Shown here one piece after another: positions 47,626 to 59,954 of a DNA stretch of 64,000 bases (the stretch's first letter is position 1; each line of letters opens with the position of its first letter). Origin of the DNA: Rhododendron vialii (Eukaryota > Streptophyta > Magnoliopsida > Ericales > Ericaceae); contig NC_080559.1 in NCBI RefSeq assembly GCF_030253575.1, forward strand, positions 3,308,501-3,372,500, in the 5' to 3' direction. A program made the translations under genes and the position numbers. The notes below the pieces were generated by a model, which searched no databases, had not been told where the DNA came from, and saw nothing but the letters and a program-made list of their open reading frames with translations.

Positions 47626-50344
47626 ATTTTTCTCCATAATCTGGTAGAACTGATTGGATCTAGGAGCTGTATGATGTTCTTCGAGATACAAAATATGGTG
47701 CGAGTAAGGTGGACTATGTCAACGAAGGAAAGTAGATCGCTGGCTTGAGCATTTATGGTTTGAGGACTTTCTGAAAATTTATCTTTTTCTTTTTTGGGAG
47801 TGGTTGATTTGAGTTGTAGATGTGTATGTATGTTGAATAAGAAACTACGGTATTGTGGATATGAAAACGATGTTTGTGGTTATCTTGGAAGTAGTGCTTA
47901 TAAAACTGAGCTGCCCAATTTGGAACCCATAAGAGTTGTAGCAAGGATACGGACATGACGGGAGACACGGTCATGACAATTCTCAAAAAAGGGGACACGA
48001 TGCCTTATGTCTTCAGTAGTAGTTTAAGGCCGTGTTCATTTATGGTTAGAATGAACTTCTTTACTGAACTTGCATCCCCACTTTCTGGACATGCTAATCG
48101 AATTTGATTCGTGTAAAGCGATTGTTATACAAAATGTCTCAGAAGTACATTATGATACATAACTCAAAGATTCATGAAGCACTTAGTTTTAGTCACTTCA
48201 TCTGGTTCTTTTTAGGGTTTGTTTGATTAAAACAACATGAATGAGGGAACTAAAGTGAAGTAAAGAAAAAAAAAATTCCATTCGTTTTGTTGAAACAACT
48301 TTTTGAAAATCTTGACAGACATGTTTATAATTACCCTTAGCAGACAATCTCTCAATTTTCCTCCCAATACTCTTGTTTGGGATTCCAATAAAAAATGACA
48401 GATGGAAAATTAAGAGATGCAGACAATTAAACTCTCACGCGTCGTCTATTTCTAATCTAATATGGAAAAGGGCTACCCACTTTGGTGTTTACGCTTTTTT
48501 TGAAGCTGGGTTACAAAAGTGTTTTTCATAACTAACCAAGTTTTACACTTTTTAATGGGCTTTTATGTACGCAAGTAAAGAGTAAACACAAAAAATAAGG
48601 CAAAATATCTACTCCATCTTTTTGGCTTATTTTTATCATTATTCAAAAAATTATGAATTTCTGTCATAAATTTTTACTCTTTTGACTCCTTTCGTCGAGA
48701 CGAATCAATAATTCATACAAGTTTGATACGAAACTAATAAATGCTAAAAAAAATCTAAATATATATGAAAAGATAAGCCAAGTGGCTTAATTTGCCAAAA
48801 TGGGCTGCTCCCTCATTTTGTACCAAGTATGTACCAAAACGTTTTCTAATTTAACATTTCTGTTACTTCGTGAAATGAAAAAAAAATTGCAAATATCATA
48901 TTCGCTCCATCCCCATTTGTTGGTCTCAGTTAACATTTTTGGTTGTCTAAAAAGATTGTTCCACTTCAAAACTAAATGGGCACTATTGAATGAATTTCCT
49001 CTTTTACACTTTCCAAGCTTAGTGTTTAAAAATTAGTAATACTAACCAAGTAAGAAAAAGGTAATGATAGGAGGGTGAAATTGAAAAATTAAAATCTAAA
49101 AAATTCTAATGGTCGTATTCCCTTGTAAAATTGAAATCTCCAAAAGAGACCAACAATGGGGACAGAGGGGTAGTAAAATCATTGGAATCCAAGAAGAAAT
49201 GAAACATTCTACTTGTTTTCTGTGCCATGTTCATGTCGAGATTGGGGAGAAATTTTTGGGTGTTAGGTGAGTACCAAGTCATCTGGCCGACATAGTGTCC
49301 GAGCATCACATTCAGGCCGTTCAAAAGTGTATTTGACGGTCCAGATTGAAACATTCTCTCTCCTTTCACCCCAACACTATCTCTCTAAATTCGAGCCGTT
49401 CAAAATCGAAATGAACAACCCGGATGTGCCGAGCAATTACCACGTGATATCTGCTCACTGAAAATATTCTTGAGATTGGGGGACTCTATTGTGCCTGGCA
49501 GAGGCTAGAGAATTTCTGGAAATATCTAGAGTTCCGTAGGATCCTAAAGAATTTCTAGAACTATCCCTTAGAATAATCTATGTTATTGTACATAATTCTA
49601 GATTTGTGCAAGATATTTGTATAGAATTCTAGAGTAATAGTTCGAAAAGCTTTCAGAGATTAGTTTGAGATGGGGGCAAACTGGCCTAAGATACTCTATA
49701 TTATCCAAGAGAATGTGAAAGCATCTTGACCTAATTCACACAATGCATGAAAGTGACCTTGAAAACATTCTAAGCTAAAAAAATTTTAAAAATTTGTGAG
49801 AGCCTCTCAGAACTTTTTAGATGGTTTGATTTTTTTTTCTCATCTTGACTCTTCCCTGCAAAGGCCTCGTTCGGTAATGGAAAAATATGGAAAAATCAAC
49901 TTTTATGTAACTTTTTACGTGTTCAATTATCAAGAAAGTTATAGAACTTTCAGTTTCAACTTTCCCACAAGTCTTGCCAAAAGGAAGAAATTCATGTTTT
50001 TTGCAAAATTTCTTGTCATGAGAATACACATAGGAAAATAAATTTATTTTTCTTTTGCTTCACCTCACTTTCACTTTTTCTGGAAACCAATTTTTCTTGA
50101 CAACTGAACAAAGAAAAGAGGGGAAAATCCAATCATCTCTCCAGAAATTCCAAAGAAGATTACCAAAGCGGCAACCGCCAAATGTCAAAAGCAGAACGGA
50201 TGGAGCCATGGAGGTAGATATGCAAAAGCTAGCTAAAAGACCTCTTTACTTACTTCGTCCCACATCAACAGTAGAAGATAACTCATTGATCTAGCAGCTC
50301 ATATAAGTATTGAAGAGAAGGCTAGTGACCAAACTGCCTTAAAC

Positions 50345-50470
50345 TAATGAGTAAGGAAAACAATGCGAGCGGCGAGAGCTGCGAAAATTAATGAGTAAGG
50401 AAAACAACGCGAGCGGCGAGAGCTGTGAGAACTAATGAGTAAGGAAAACAAAGCGAGCGATGAGAGCTGC
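50345..50470. repeat. 44-bp tandem repeat, three units
   Basis: Units begin TAATGAGTAAGGAAAACAA at 50345, 50389 and 50433, followed by GCGAGCG and GAGAGCTG, with a few substitutions. Confidence 0.9.
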
Positions 50471-51047
50471 TCGCAGTGCCTTGTAAGGGTTAATAAATAG
50501 GTGAGGGTCTCATTTGCCCAAACCACTTGAAAGACTTGTAATTCAAGTTCTCATGGTAGAAGTACTTTCTTTCTCTACAAATTTCTCATCCTCATGCTCT
50601 TTCATCTTTCGTCCTTATCACCATTCCGCCGCTGTTATTACTTTCTTGATTTGATTTCTTCGTCTTTTTAGGTTTTTTTTCCATCTATGACAGTAACTTA
50701 AAATGAGAAAGAAAAGTGGGTTACAAAACAAAGAAAATTAATCTGACAGAACGGCGACGTGCCGTGGAATATGATTTGCTTGAATAGTTTGATTAACATT
50801 GACTAGGTATGCGGCGGTGGTATTTGTTGACTCCATGTGAGTCAGTTTGATCCACGTATGAAGCATGTAAATTGGGATTCAACTTGGAAATAGGAGCCTT
50901 CGGGCGGCGCTATGGAGGACAGTTAACGGTTGTCAAATAGGAAGGTCCAATCGGGTGATGGTTTTTAGAAAAAGTTATGGGTGATCATTGGTCCGATGCT
51001 TCAGTATATTGGCAACACCACCGACCCCTTCTTGTGTTGTGCTGCAA

Positions 51048-51109
51048 CGGATGACATGTCATATTTGTTGGTCAGTCACGGATGACATGTCATATTTGTT
51101 GGTCAGTCA
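51048..51109. repeat. 31-bp perfect tandem duplication
   Basis: Two copies of a unit beginning CGGATGACATGTCATATTTG, at 51048 and 51079. Confidence 0.9.
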
Positions 51110-51871
51110 CAATTGGAGATGATTGTGGACATGTGACCCGTTTGAATAAAAATACGGAAAACATTGTGGAGTTCCCTTTCAACATTGGAGGTGGAATTAC
51201 GTTGGATTTCTTCCACAAAAAAGTATAAGATTTGGGATAACTGCTACTTTTGACTTTTGTGCATTTTCTGGTGTTACTTGATGTCTTGAACTTTTAGTTG
51301 GTTTCTCATTTTGACGCAACTCTCGTTTGGTCTCTTTTATGTAGTTTTTGTGGTTTTAACGAATTTTAGACATCTATGCAAATGAGGTTGTGGTTATTTT
51401 CTTTTGGCAATTCCAAAAGAATTTTTACGTGATGTCTTAACCAACTTTTACTTTTACTTGTTTCTCATCGGAGGTTGTGGTTTTAACGAACTTTTACTTG
51501 ATGTCTTGAACTTTTGTGGTTTTTGTGGTTTTAGTTGGTTTCTACAATATTTACTCCTTGCGTTATCTCAGAAGTTCTAATCCAAGAGTTTCCTTGGGCA
51601 TCAAATATGAAAATAAGCTCTTCCCAGTGAGTCAAATTCCCTTCGGTGTCCTCACATCATAAGCATAACGTACGGATAACATCAACAAACACTTTTGGAT
51701 CCACCACATGAATTAAAAGAGTGGCCTAAAAATCTTTATTATAAAACAGAGTGGTTTTTGTTGAAAATGTCTTGGCATATAAATGAGGACAAACTCTACA
51801 ACCATTAGATCACTTAATATTAAATCTATAGCCATCAAGTCATTTCTTTTTTAAAAGATACATAAAATATT

Positions 51872-52012
51872 GGGAAAATGACGGCCAATGACGTGTTTGA
51901 TAATTAATACCTTCCAAGGACATTTTCAGCATTAACAAATGTTCTCAAATGTTATCAGCATGTCATTGGCGGGTATTAATTATCAAAACACGTCATGGGC
52001 CGTCATTTTCCC
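51872..52012. mobile_element. Mutator-type MITE, 141 bp
   Basis: Inverted termini of about 41 bp: GGGAAAATGACGGCC at the left and GGCCGTCATTTTCCC at the right, each continuing to TAATTAATACC. The 9-bp target duplication TAAAATATT is perfect (51863-51871 and 52013-52021). A 9-bp duplication with long inverted repeats points to the Mutator superfamily. Confidence 0.9.
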
Positions 52013-52021
52013 TAAAATATT

Positions 52022-52554
52022 CTCCTAATAAATCCATCTCTCTCTGTCCTTACTTTTTAGGCATTGCATCTCTATGTAAAATGATATTGCCTCATATGAT
52101 TAAATAAGAAAATATCTCAAAATGGTAATTGGCGGTTTGTGGATGTTACAACTATCACATAGAGCAGTCGGGTAGTAGTACACACAATTTATTTAAGTTG
52201 ACACTTTGATACATTCCAACGTGCCTTTAGGCACGGACATCCGCTAGTGGCACCACAAGAAAGCTAGTGTTCATGCGGTTTATGAGGAAATAAACAGAAA
52301 GAAGCAAGTAATGAGTTTCTGCAAGAATATAATTTAGGAATATTGATCCCAGCAGGTTCCCTTGGAGACCCATCAGAGTACGCATTGAAACAATTTGAAA
52401 GGTACCACTAGGTCTCTCCGAACTCCCCCCTGTTGGTATCATATATAGGTAAGCCATCTCCCGCCTCTTAACTCCAGGCGGCTCCCGATTCAGTAGAGCC
52501 AGTCTACTATACGTCCAGAGTTGAGTTCGTTGCACATCTCACTGAACGGACCGC
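52022..52554. other. Intergenic stretch
   Basis: Nothing recognised in 52022-52225. 52226-52554 may hold further decayed 3' sequence of the F-box fragment on the minus strand. Confidence 0.3.
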
Positions 52555-52830
52555 GCCAACCCCAGAATTTTTCAGACCGAATATTGAAGGAACCAATATT
52601 GTCCAGGCAATTATTTGAACCATCAGGAGTTATAAACCAAACAAAGTCCCGCTGCAATCTACGTATTCAGGAGACTTGGGATAAAATGGAACTTGGCGGA
52701 TGTCTCTCCAAGACTCCGAACCAAGTGTGTGTATGGCACCCTGCAGAAAAAGACGAGTGTTTGGCAATGCTGATCCAAAGAGAACAATTATGTGTTCCTT
52801 GGTTGTGGACGAATACCCAAAATCCCCACC
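52555..52830 (-). pseudogene. F-box-associated interaction domain fragment
   Basis: Two adjacent minus-strand frames read like the F-box-associated (FBA) domain of plant F-box proteins. 52765-52642 encodes LGSESWRDIRQVPFYPKSPE followed by YVDCSGTL, matching the pattern L-x-S-x-S-W-R...P with a following G. 52640-52555 encodes WFITPDGSNN then LDNIGSFNIRSEKFWGW, matching the downstream HWL-x-S-F-D motif. A frame change separates them and no F-box or start is nearby. It is therefore a broken piece of a host SCF substrate-adaptor gene. The family is inferred from these motifs only. Confidence 0.55.
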
Positions 52831-53100
52831 ATTTTATCAGAAAATCCTCATCAAAATAAGAAGCCACATGCACTTTTTATTTGCTCTCTGGTAATTGGAT
52901 TACATATTAAAACAGTCCTTATTGTCATTGAAAACTGCCATTAAGCCACCTGATGTCTAATGTCTTCGGACCATCCGCACTCCAAAAGTAGTCCGAACTC
53001 CGAAAGAAATTCTCATCGCTTCAATACCATCCGATATTCTTTTAACATTTAAGTCACGATACGAATCATTGAAGATTGAACCTAGAAATAGGGCCAGGAT

Positions 53101-53449
53101 CAGGGCTGGCCCAAGGGGAAGGCCCAAGAGGCCGCCGTCTTGGACCTCCACATTTTGGGTCAAAAAATGGGACACCCCTTCTTAGATGAGTGTATATTTT
53201 TTCTGTGTGCAATTATAATACAAACTCATTTGTTGGTTTAGCAATAAATTGTTTGCTCTTGCACATAAGATGCATGGTCCAAGCCCTGGTAGGATATTTT
53301 TTTGAAATGTATTTTTGCCAAAAAAAAAAATTATGATTGTATGATATACAGATAAGTATTTCTGTTTATTATTTTTAAATTAAAAAATTTATGTCGGGCA
53401 CAATTCCACCACTTGGTCTAGGACATCCAAATACCTTGGGCCGGCCCTG
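53101..53449. mobile_element. hAT-type MITE, 349 bp
   Basis: The ends CAGGGCTGGCCCAAGG and, inverted, CAGGGCCGGCCCAAGG differ at one base. The flanking 8-mers GCCAGGAT (53093-53100) and GCCAAGAG (53450-53457) match at six of eight positions. This terminus is common among plant hAT MITEs. Confidence 0.85.
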
Positions 53450-53457
53450 GCCAAGAG

Positions 53458-54235
53458 TGAACTTATAAGGCCGTGACATTTGCCTTATCATTAGAGTCCC
53501 TTCATAAAAACCTCCTCTGTATTTTTTCAACTTTCTTAATCACTGATGTGGAAATCTTAAATAGAGACATAATCTAGCTCTAAAGTATATACTAGGATAT
53601 TACAATTGTTTTTGTCGAGTTTTTATATTTGAAATCATTGTATAATAGGCTTATTATTGACGCTATCAAGTACATCTCTTTCGACATAAGCAATCAAGCA
53701 ATCAATCATGAATCATCCACTAATCTCCCATTCGATTGTTTAGATTTCTCTTTTGTGGGCTGATTTTTTGGATTGGGTGTTCAAATATTTCTGGATTAGA
53801 TGTTCAATAAGAGATAAACTAAACTAAAACTAAAAATATTGCAGGTATTCTGAAAAGAAAAAAAAATTGAAGTGTTCATGTGACCATCCTTGGTCAAGTG
53901 TAGAGCTGCCCCTAGCAGGGTCGATCTCGACCACATTTGGGCTCCACTATCGTGTATGGAGAAATGTCCCGGAGCACTGCGATGGTGCTTCAGGAGGAGC
54001 ACTGAATGAATAATCAATGGCAGAGCCATTAAACCATTAAAGGGTTGGGGGTGGTCTAAGATCCCCGGGTTTTTTTTTGCATGTGAAGTTTTTAACAATA
54101 TAAATTTTATTCTACTAATACTAATTTAGAGAAAGGATATAAAATTGGTGGGTTTTAACCCTCGCTGTAAAGAATATAATGTGTTCATTATTTGATTGCC
54201 AGTTAATTTGTCACATGGAGAGCGAAATAACACTC
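53458..54235. other. Intergenic stretch, nothing recognised
   Basis: AT-rich. The only open frame (53796-54098, minus) has no domain. Confidence 0.4.
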
Positions 54236-54238
54236 TTA

Positions 54239-54619
54239 GAGCATGTACACCAAGCAAAATGCATTTTACCTATTTAACATTTCACTTTTTTTATTTTACC
54301 TACTCAAATCTCTCTCAACCCTATACCAATTCTCTCTATTATCTTCTCTATTCTTATAAAATAATATTATTGTATACTATAACAGAGAGAGAGAGGAGGT
54401 GGATGAGAGGGCAGGAGAACACTTTTCAAGAGGGAGAAATTATTGTTTAACCAATTGCTCATGAATAGTTCCTCGGTAACTATATCGACCCAATCCATTA
54501 ATGGTATTTTAGCGCTTTGTTTTGCTATTCTGGGGCAGTCCAATTTTGAGGCTTTACTTCTCTATTTTACCTAATATGCCACATATACCTGCCACATATA
54601 CCTATGTACATGCATGCTC
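54239..54619. mobile_element. Tourist-type MITE, 381 bp, second member
   Basis: The left end GAGCATGTACACC matches the inverted right end of the element at 11860-12210. The right end TACATGCATGCTC is followed by TTA, and TTA also precedes the left end (54236-54238 and 54620-54622). Confidence 0.8.
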
Positions 54620-54642
54620 TTACAATCATTTTTTTTTTTTAA

Positions 54643-55018
54643 AGTTTAGTTTAATTTAGTTTTGGCAGTGGATGAAGAGAGAAATAAGATAATAATTGAA
54701 GGGAGGAATAATGATTGAAGAGAGATAGAGAGAAATTAAAAAGTAATAATTAAAAAAATAGAGTAATAATTGAAAAAAAAGTAAGGTAACAATTAAAAAA
54801 CAAAATTAAGAACCGAATTGGCTTTGTTCGTTTGCCATTTTAGTTTTGTTTTAGTTTTGTTTTTCAATCATTATCCTACTTCTTTCTCCAATTATTATCC
54901 TATTTTTCCAATTATTATTTTCACATCTCTCTCTATCTCTCTCCAATCATTACCCCTATCTTCAATCATTACTTTATTTCTCTCTCCACCCACTACCAAA
55001 ACTAAACTAAACTAAACT
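54643..55018. repeat. Long imperfect fold-back element, 376 bp
   Basis: The left arm from AGTTTAGTTTAATTTAGTTT onward is mirrored by the right arm ending AACTAAACTAAACTAAACT. Symmetric blocks include TTTTGGCAGTGGATGAAGAG against CTCTCCACCCACTACCAAAA, and AATAATGATTGAAGAGAG against its complement. Arms extend to about 180 bp around a centre near 54830. Probably a MITE; no clear target duplication. Confidence 0.75.
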
Positions 55019-56116
55019 CTCAACCAAACACAACCAAAGCATTTAAATTTTCCTTTTCTGTCAAATTTTTATCTTCTCTTTAGTTCCAGGGCGGACATCC
55101 TACCTCCGCCACTGTTAATAATCCCTCCGAAATCCGAAGTGGCCTCTAGTCCTGAACTTGCGACGACGCCCGTTGGCCGAGTCCGCGGTTTCTCTCTCTC
55201 TCGCTCTCTCCATGCACACAGCATGCCTCTAACCTGCGCCTCATCGCTCCGCTTAACGTACGCATCTGTGTGTGTCCAAGATTACACCGTAGCAATTAGG
55301 GTTTCGTAATTTGGAAAATCGTAGATGTTGGAGTTGAGAAAGGAAGTTTTAAGCTTGAGTTGAAAGAACAACACAACTAGGCGTATTCATCACCGGCATT
55401 TAAAAGTGTTAGATTTTCAGTTTCATTTACGCTGAGCTGTTGAACTTTTGATTTTTCCATTTCACTCTGCGTTTTCGCGGGAGCTAAACGAAGCACGGCC
55501 TACATTGAAATGAATCCGCCTTTTTGCCTCTTGAAATTAGTAGTAAAACTTTTCGAGGAGAACATCTATTTGCTTAAACAAACCAATAAATGTTAGAGCC
55601 CTTTTAAGTTTCATTGGTGCTGAGTTGTTTGCAATAATTTTGAATTTCTTATCTCATTGCCTTTTAGCGGGAGCTAAACGGAGCACAGAGAGGGGCTACA
55701 TTGAAATGAATATGCCGTTTTGAGTCTTGAACCTAACAGTTTTTTCGAGGATAACATCTTCGTTAAACCAACAGATATTAAAACGCGTCTTTTGTTTCAG
55801 CTGGTAAAATGTGTTCTGATGACAACGATTTCTTGTATTTGGTTGCAACACTGAAATGATGGGACTAGTGCCTGTTTAGCGATGGTGGTGGGGCAGTGGT
55901 GGCTAGGGCGGTATAAGTGGTGGTGGTGGTGGTGGTGACGGGGTTTTACCGTTTTAGTGTTGATTTGGCAATTGTCCCTCACCTCTCAAAAGTGAACATG
56001 TTTACCGCCCAGATTAAATGATTTTTCATTGATCATGGAATACATAAAACATTTTCTAGAAAATGATTTTGGTGAAAACAAACGGAGTGTGAATGATTTA
56101 AAACTGTTATGTTGAC
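55019..56116. other. 5' flank of the ARP gene
   Basis: Contains two similar blocks about 180 bp apart (CGGGAGCTAAACG(A/G)AGCAC at about 55478 and 55666, each followed by CTACATTGAAATGAAT), so a short segment was duplicated. A GGT-rich run lies at 55918-55936. Likely former leader and promoter, with no sites placed. Confidence 0.4.
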
Positions 56117-59100
56117 ATGAAATTATGTAGGTTTGCAGGTATTCCAAGTCTTTGCGCATTGGATCTTATCACAGCAAGAACGATTGGGTCTAAGCGACTC
56201 CTTTGTTATCCATCCACATCTGCAAAACTAAGTGAAACTATGGATATCAAGACAAAATCTGGGAAGGTTGTTTTTTTAGGCTACTCTGTTGGATATGTCT
56301 CTTTGATTCATTCATTCTCTGTTGCCTTCTGGTGTTTGGGTTCATACGGATTACATGTGGATTTGAGTGTTTATAGGAATGTCTGTCGAAAGGTAGCAAA
56401 GTGGAAGCTGATATCATTGGGGAAGATTTGGCTACAATTGAAAGAATGATGGTTCAGGAACTCCGATCAAAATTAAGGTAGCCGCACTATGACGCTTTAG
56501 ATGTTTTTGTTATCTCAAGTATGTGTCAGAATAAATGAAAACTGTTTCTTTTCACTTGAGCATCAAGTTGATTAACATATACCTGATATGGGTTGAGGAG
56601 GAACAGTGGCCATAGAAGTAAGTTTGAGGATTTTATCAACCATACTTACCATATCTTCCAATAAGATTTTCATTAACAAGAGATGATAATGCTGTCCTAA
56701 CTACCTCAGATAGATGTTCGACCTCAGTTCATTGGAGATCAATCCCTTTTGCTTTCTTCCAGTAATTGCATTCTCTTTTGACATCTTGTTGGTTCTCTCA
56801 CTTTCCAACATCTGTGAGGGTTGTTAGGTTCTTTTGGAATATGTGGAGGGTGTGGGAGCTAGAGTGAAGTGAGGAAGACTTACAATTCAACCAAGAATCA
56901 CAAATATGTGTGTCATGTCTTCTGGTAATTTACTTCTTAACTCTCTATTGGAAACACGATACTGTATTATGACGTACAATTGGTTTCAGCCGTTTATACT
57001 GATTTTCAATTTTTTATATAGCAAAACCACATATTTGATGATTTCTACATTAGATCTACCTGGTTTGAATTATCTGAGATAGCAAACCACATGGTCTGAG
57101 ATGCAGCTAAATAATCAAAGACCTCTGCAGCTGATGCATAGTAGGGGATATCACTGTATCATTTTTTTTGAGGAAGGGCAAGAGGGTAATTTCACTTACC
57201 AAACTCACCTAGGCAATTGCTGACTAGGGAGAGGTAGAGTGAACCCTTAGGGAGGGATCCGACCTCTGGTGTAGGCCCCTTTGGCTCGCTGTCGTTGTGC
57301 TGCGTTTCGCGGCGAGACTCTTGGGTCTGCGTCAGTTGGGCTGGCTCCCACATTGGGAGTTTGGGTTCGTGTGTGTGTCTGTATCATTTAAGTCTGTAGA
57401 AATGAGAATGTTAAATGTGAGTCAGCAGCTCTATTTTAATTCTTGAAACTTCGATGACTTTCTTTCCTAAGGTCCTGTTTCAGGACATTTATTGTGTTTC
57501 GAAGTTTGTGCTTCTCAATATGCATTATCTCACATATATATGATGGTTGCTTGTAGGTGATTGAGTTCTTAAATTTGCAGGAGTGTTGGGGTCGCCACCA
57601 AAGGTTGTAAGAGCGATCTCGTGTCTACCTTGAAGGATTTCCTAAACAGTAAAGTAGAAGGTATTCTGTTTACTATTCATATATAACCTATACTCCTCTC
57701 AGAGTCGGTTAGATTCAGTTTGATTGCAACCCTAACGACCAAGTTCTCTGTGCTTTTATTTATCTTCTTGGCTACTACAGAAGTACTGAATTATTGTTTT
57801 AAAAAAAATCTAAACTTTATCCATTGCACTGGTTAAGTTTTCCAATATGTGCAGGGAAGGGTTCTCCGGTGCTAGATGGTCAGCAGTTCTCTGGAACGAA
57901 ATCTAAGCGAAGTAAAACAGATACATTGAAAAGGAAGACTAAGAGTTCAGCTGTAGAAGAGCATGCTCAGGAGTTAAACTCAGTTTTGGAGGTCTCTGAA
58001 ATTCAATCTACTAAGAGAAGAGTCAAACAGGTCCAAGTATCTAATAACAATGAGGAAGTCAAAACTACCCTTCTGGCAACGTTGGTGTCGCATAAGCTAT
58101 CTATCAAAGTTGATGAAGTTTCAGGTGCTTCATTTTTTTGGATTTATTTTTGGAAAAAATGTAGTAAACACGTGAATATGGAGGATGTAGTAGGTGTAGG
58201 TGGTATTTTACACTGGTTTATGTTTGTAGGAAAAGAACCCTCCCGAATGAACGGAAAACCACACCCAGAAGATGCTACTGGAGTTGGAGCTTCTGGTGAG
58301 GTTAATCTCCCCGATAGACCAAAAGGAACCCTGGACAGTTTTTGCCCACAAGAAGCCACAGAAGGGGTGGAAAGTATACAATCCCAGGACTATGAGGCCT
58401 CCACCACTAAGTGGTGATACAATATCTGTGAAGTTAATGTCATGGAATGTCAATGGGTTAAGAGCTTTACTGAAGCTAGAGGGTTTCTCGGCTCTACAAC
58501 TTGCACAAAGAGAAGATTTTGATGTGTTGTGCTTGCAAGAGACCAAACTACAGGCAAGTTTCCCTTTCCCTTTCCTACATTCTCCTTGTTTTCAGCTTCT
58601 TCCATTTACCTTAAGGCTAATGAAATTGGACCAAAAAGAGTCATAAGAAGAGAAATAATAGGGTTGGATGCAGAAATTGATTTGAAGTCGTTCCGTAATG
58701 TTGAAAATTGTGCAATTGTGATGCATCTGTAGATAATTATATCTTCTCTGTGATTTACTTATTACTTTATTCTGCAGTTATTATCTGCGCTGTAATTTAA
58801 TTATGAAAAACTTCTTCCAGTAGTGCAGTATTTTGTGTCTACATGATTACAATGTTTTCCTTTTCCTTCGTGATTGGTTAAGATTTTACATATGCGAAAT
58901 TATCTAAACACAGATGAACTACGTGAATGACTGGGAGGTTGAGGAAGTTGAAGGATTTTCTGAGTAGTGTATAGAATGGAAGGAGTTGGCGAACAAGAGT
59001 TACGAGATGACTAGATTAGGTAATTGGTTCAAAATCCATATGTTGTAAGGTGAAGACGTTTGAGGAGACACTTATTGAGACCCATCAAAGGTGTGTTTCA

Positions 59101-59954
59101 GTATGATGAGTTAAAAGCTCTTTCCAATCTTACCTCTAAAAGGTTAGTGACAGAGTTGATAATACCATTATTCTAGCACAGTTGTGGCTTGAGTCGTAGG
59201 GAATATTTTCCATCACTTCTCCTACGAGAACCCCTTCGGCCTTTTTCCCCCAGTTTGTGTATATTGTTTACACATGAAAAGAAAAACCCCATTGTGTGAA
59301 TTCATAGAAGGTGTAGAAGGACTCAAAGACATTTTGTGGATGGCATCAGTATTTTTTGAAGTTCGGATACTAGTTGTTGCCTATTCCATGTAGTTCTGGT
59401 TTTCCTTGTGCTGTTATAATGCAATAAAATAGGCTTGGGAGTAACTGCATTTTCAATCTGAAATGCAGGAGAAGGATGTTGAGGCAATCAAACAAAATCT
59501 CCTTCAAGGCTATGAGAATAGCTTTTGGACTTGCAGTGCTTCCAAACTTGAGTATTCTGGTACCGCAATTATTTCACAGGTATGGTTACTATTTCTATTG
59601 GTGATCTGTTGTATTGCATGGACTCTTCCGAATATATGATTGCTTGTATATGAAACTCAACACTTGGGGTATGGGATACCAGTCCAACATTTGTGGTTCG
59701 GCATATACCTGATGGGCATATTTATAAACTGCAATATTATGCATGCCATTGCATGGAATAATAGAACACACCTTGAGCCATTGTTTTACGTTTAATAGGT
59801 TTTGCAACATTGTGAAGTTTCTTGTTGTATGGTTGCATCATTCCAGGTGTTCAACATGAGCTTGAATATTTGCTTTCATGTTTCTTGCTATTTGACAGAT
59901 AGAGCCACGATGGTGAAGGAAGGCTTGTTACTATGGAGTTTGATATATATTATC
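56117..59954 (+). pseudogene. AP endonuclease/redox protein ARP, frameshifted and interrupted
   Basis: Exons 56117-56266, 56377-56477, 57581-57660, 57855-58124, 58230-58553 and 59469-59579 fit plant ARP, a base-excision-repair enzyme cutting DNA at abasic sites, likely plastid-targeted. The first exon reads like a transit peptide (FAGIPSLCALDLITARTIGS). Exons 2-3 make a SAP DNA-binding motif (MMVQELRSKLR, GVATKGCKSDLVSTLKDFL). Exon 4 is a basic linker. Exon 5 starts the exonuclease III fold: [40 protein letters not shown] (metal-binding Asn and Glu). Exon 6 gives [19 protein letters not shown]. Exon 5 is one base too long for phase; the shift lies near 58320-58330. The intron after exon 5 begins GC (CAG/GCAAGT). 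A piece of the next exon (SHDGEGRLVTMEFD, about 59900-59950) is cut by a copia LTR at 59955. The C-terminal nuclease half is not in the window. Confidence 0.88.

Larger units (their letters stand above)
47626..51862. other. 4-kb intergenic stretch, no supportable gene
   Basis: The first part is the 3' flank of the U1C copy. 49270-49440 contains phrases (GGCCGTTCAAAA, GAGCCGTTCAAAATCG) shared by fold-back MITEs. 49460-50650 has LTR-like composition but no clear ends. Short tandem repeats lie at 50345-50470 and 51048-51109. No domain-bearing frame was found. Confidence 0.4.

Noticed and set aside
49463-50650. LTR of another retrotransposon
   Set aside because: Composition and a TATA-like segment suggest one, but no TG...CA ends or target duplication could be found.
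57160-57385. SINE inside an ARP intron
   Set aside because: GC-richer than its surroundings, but no A/B boxes, tail or target duplication were seen.
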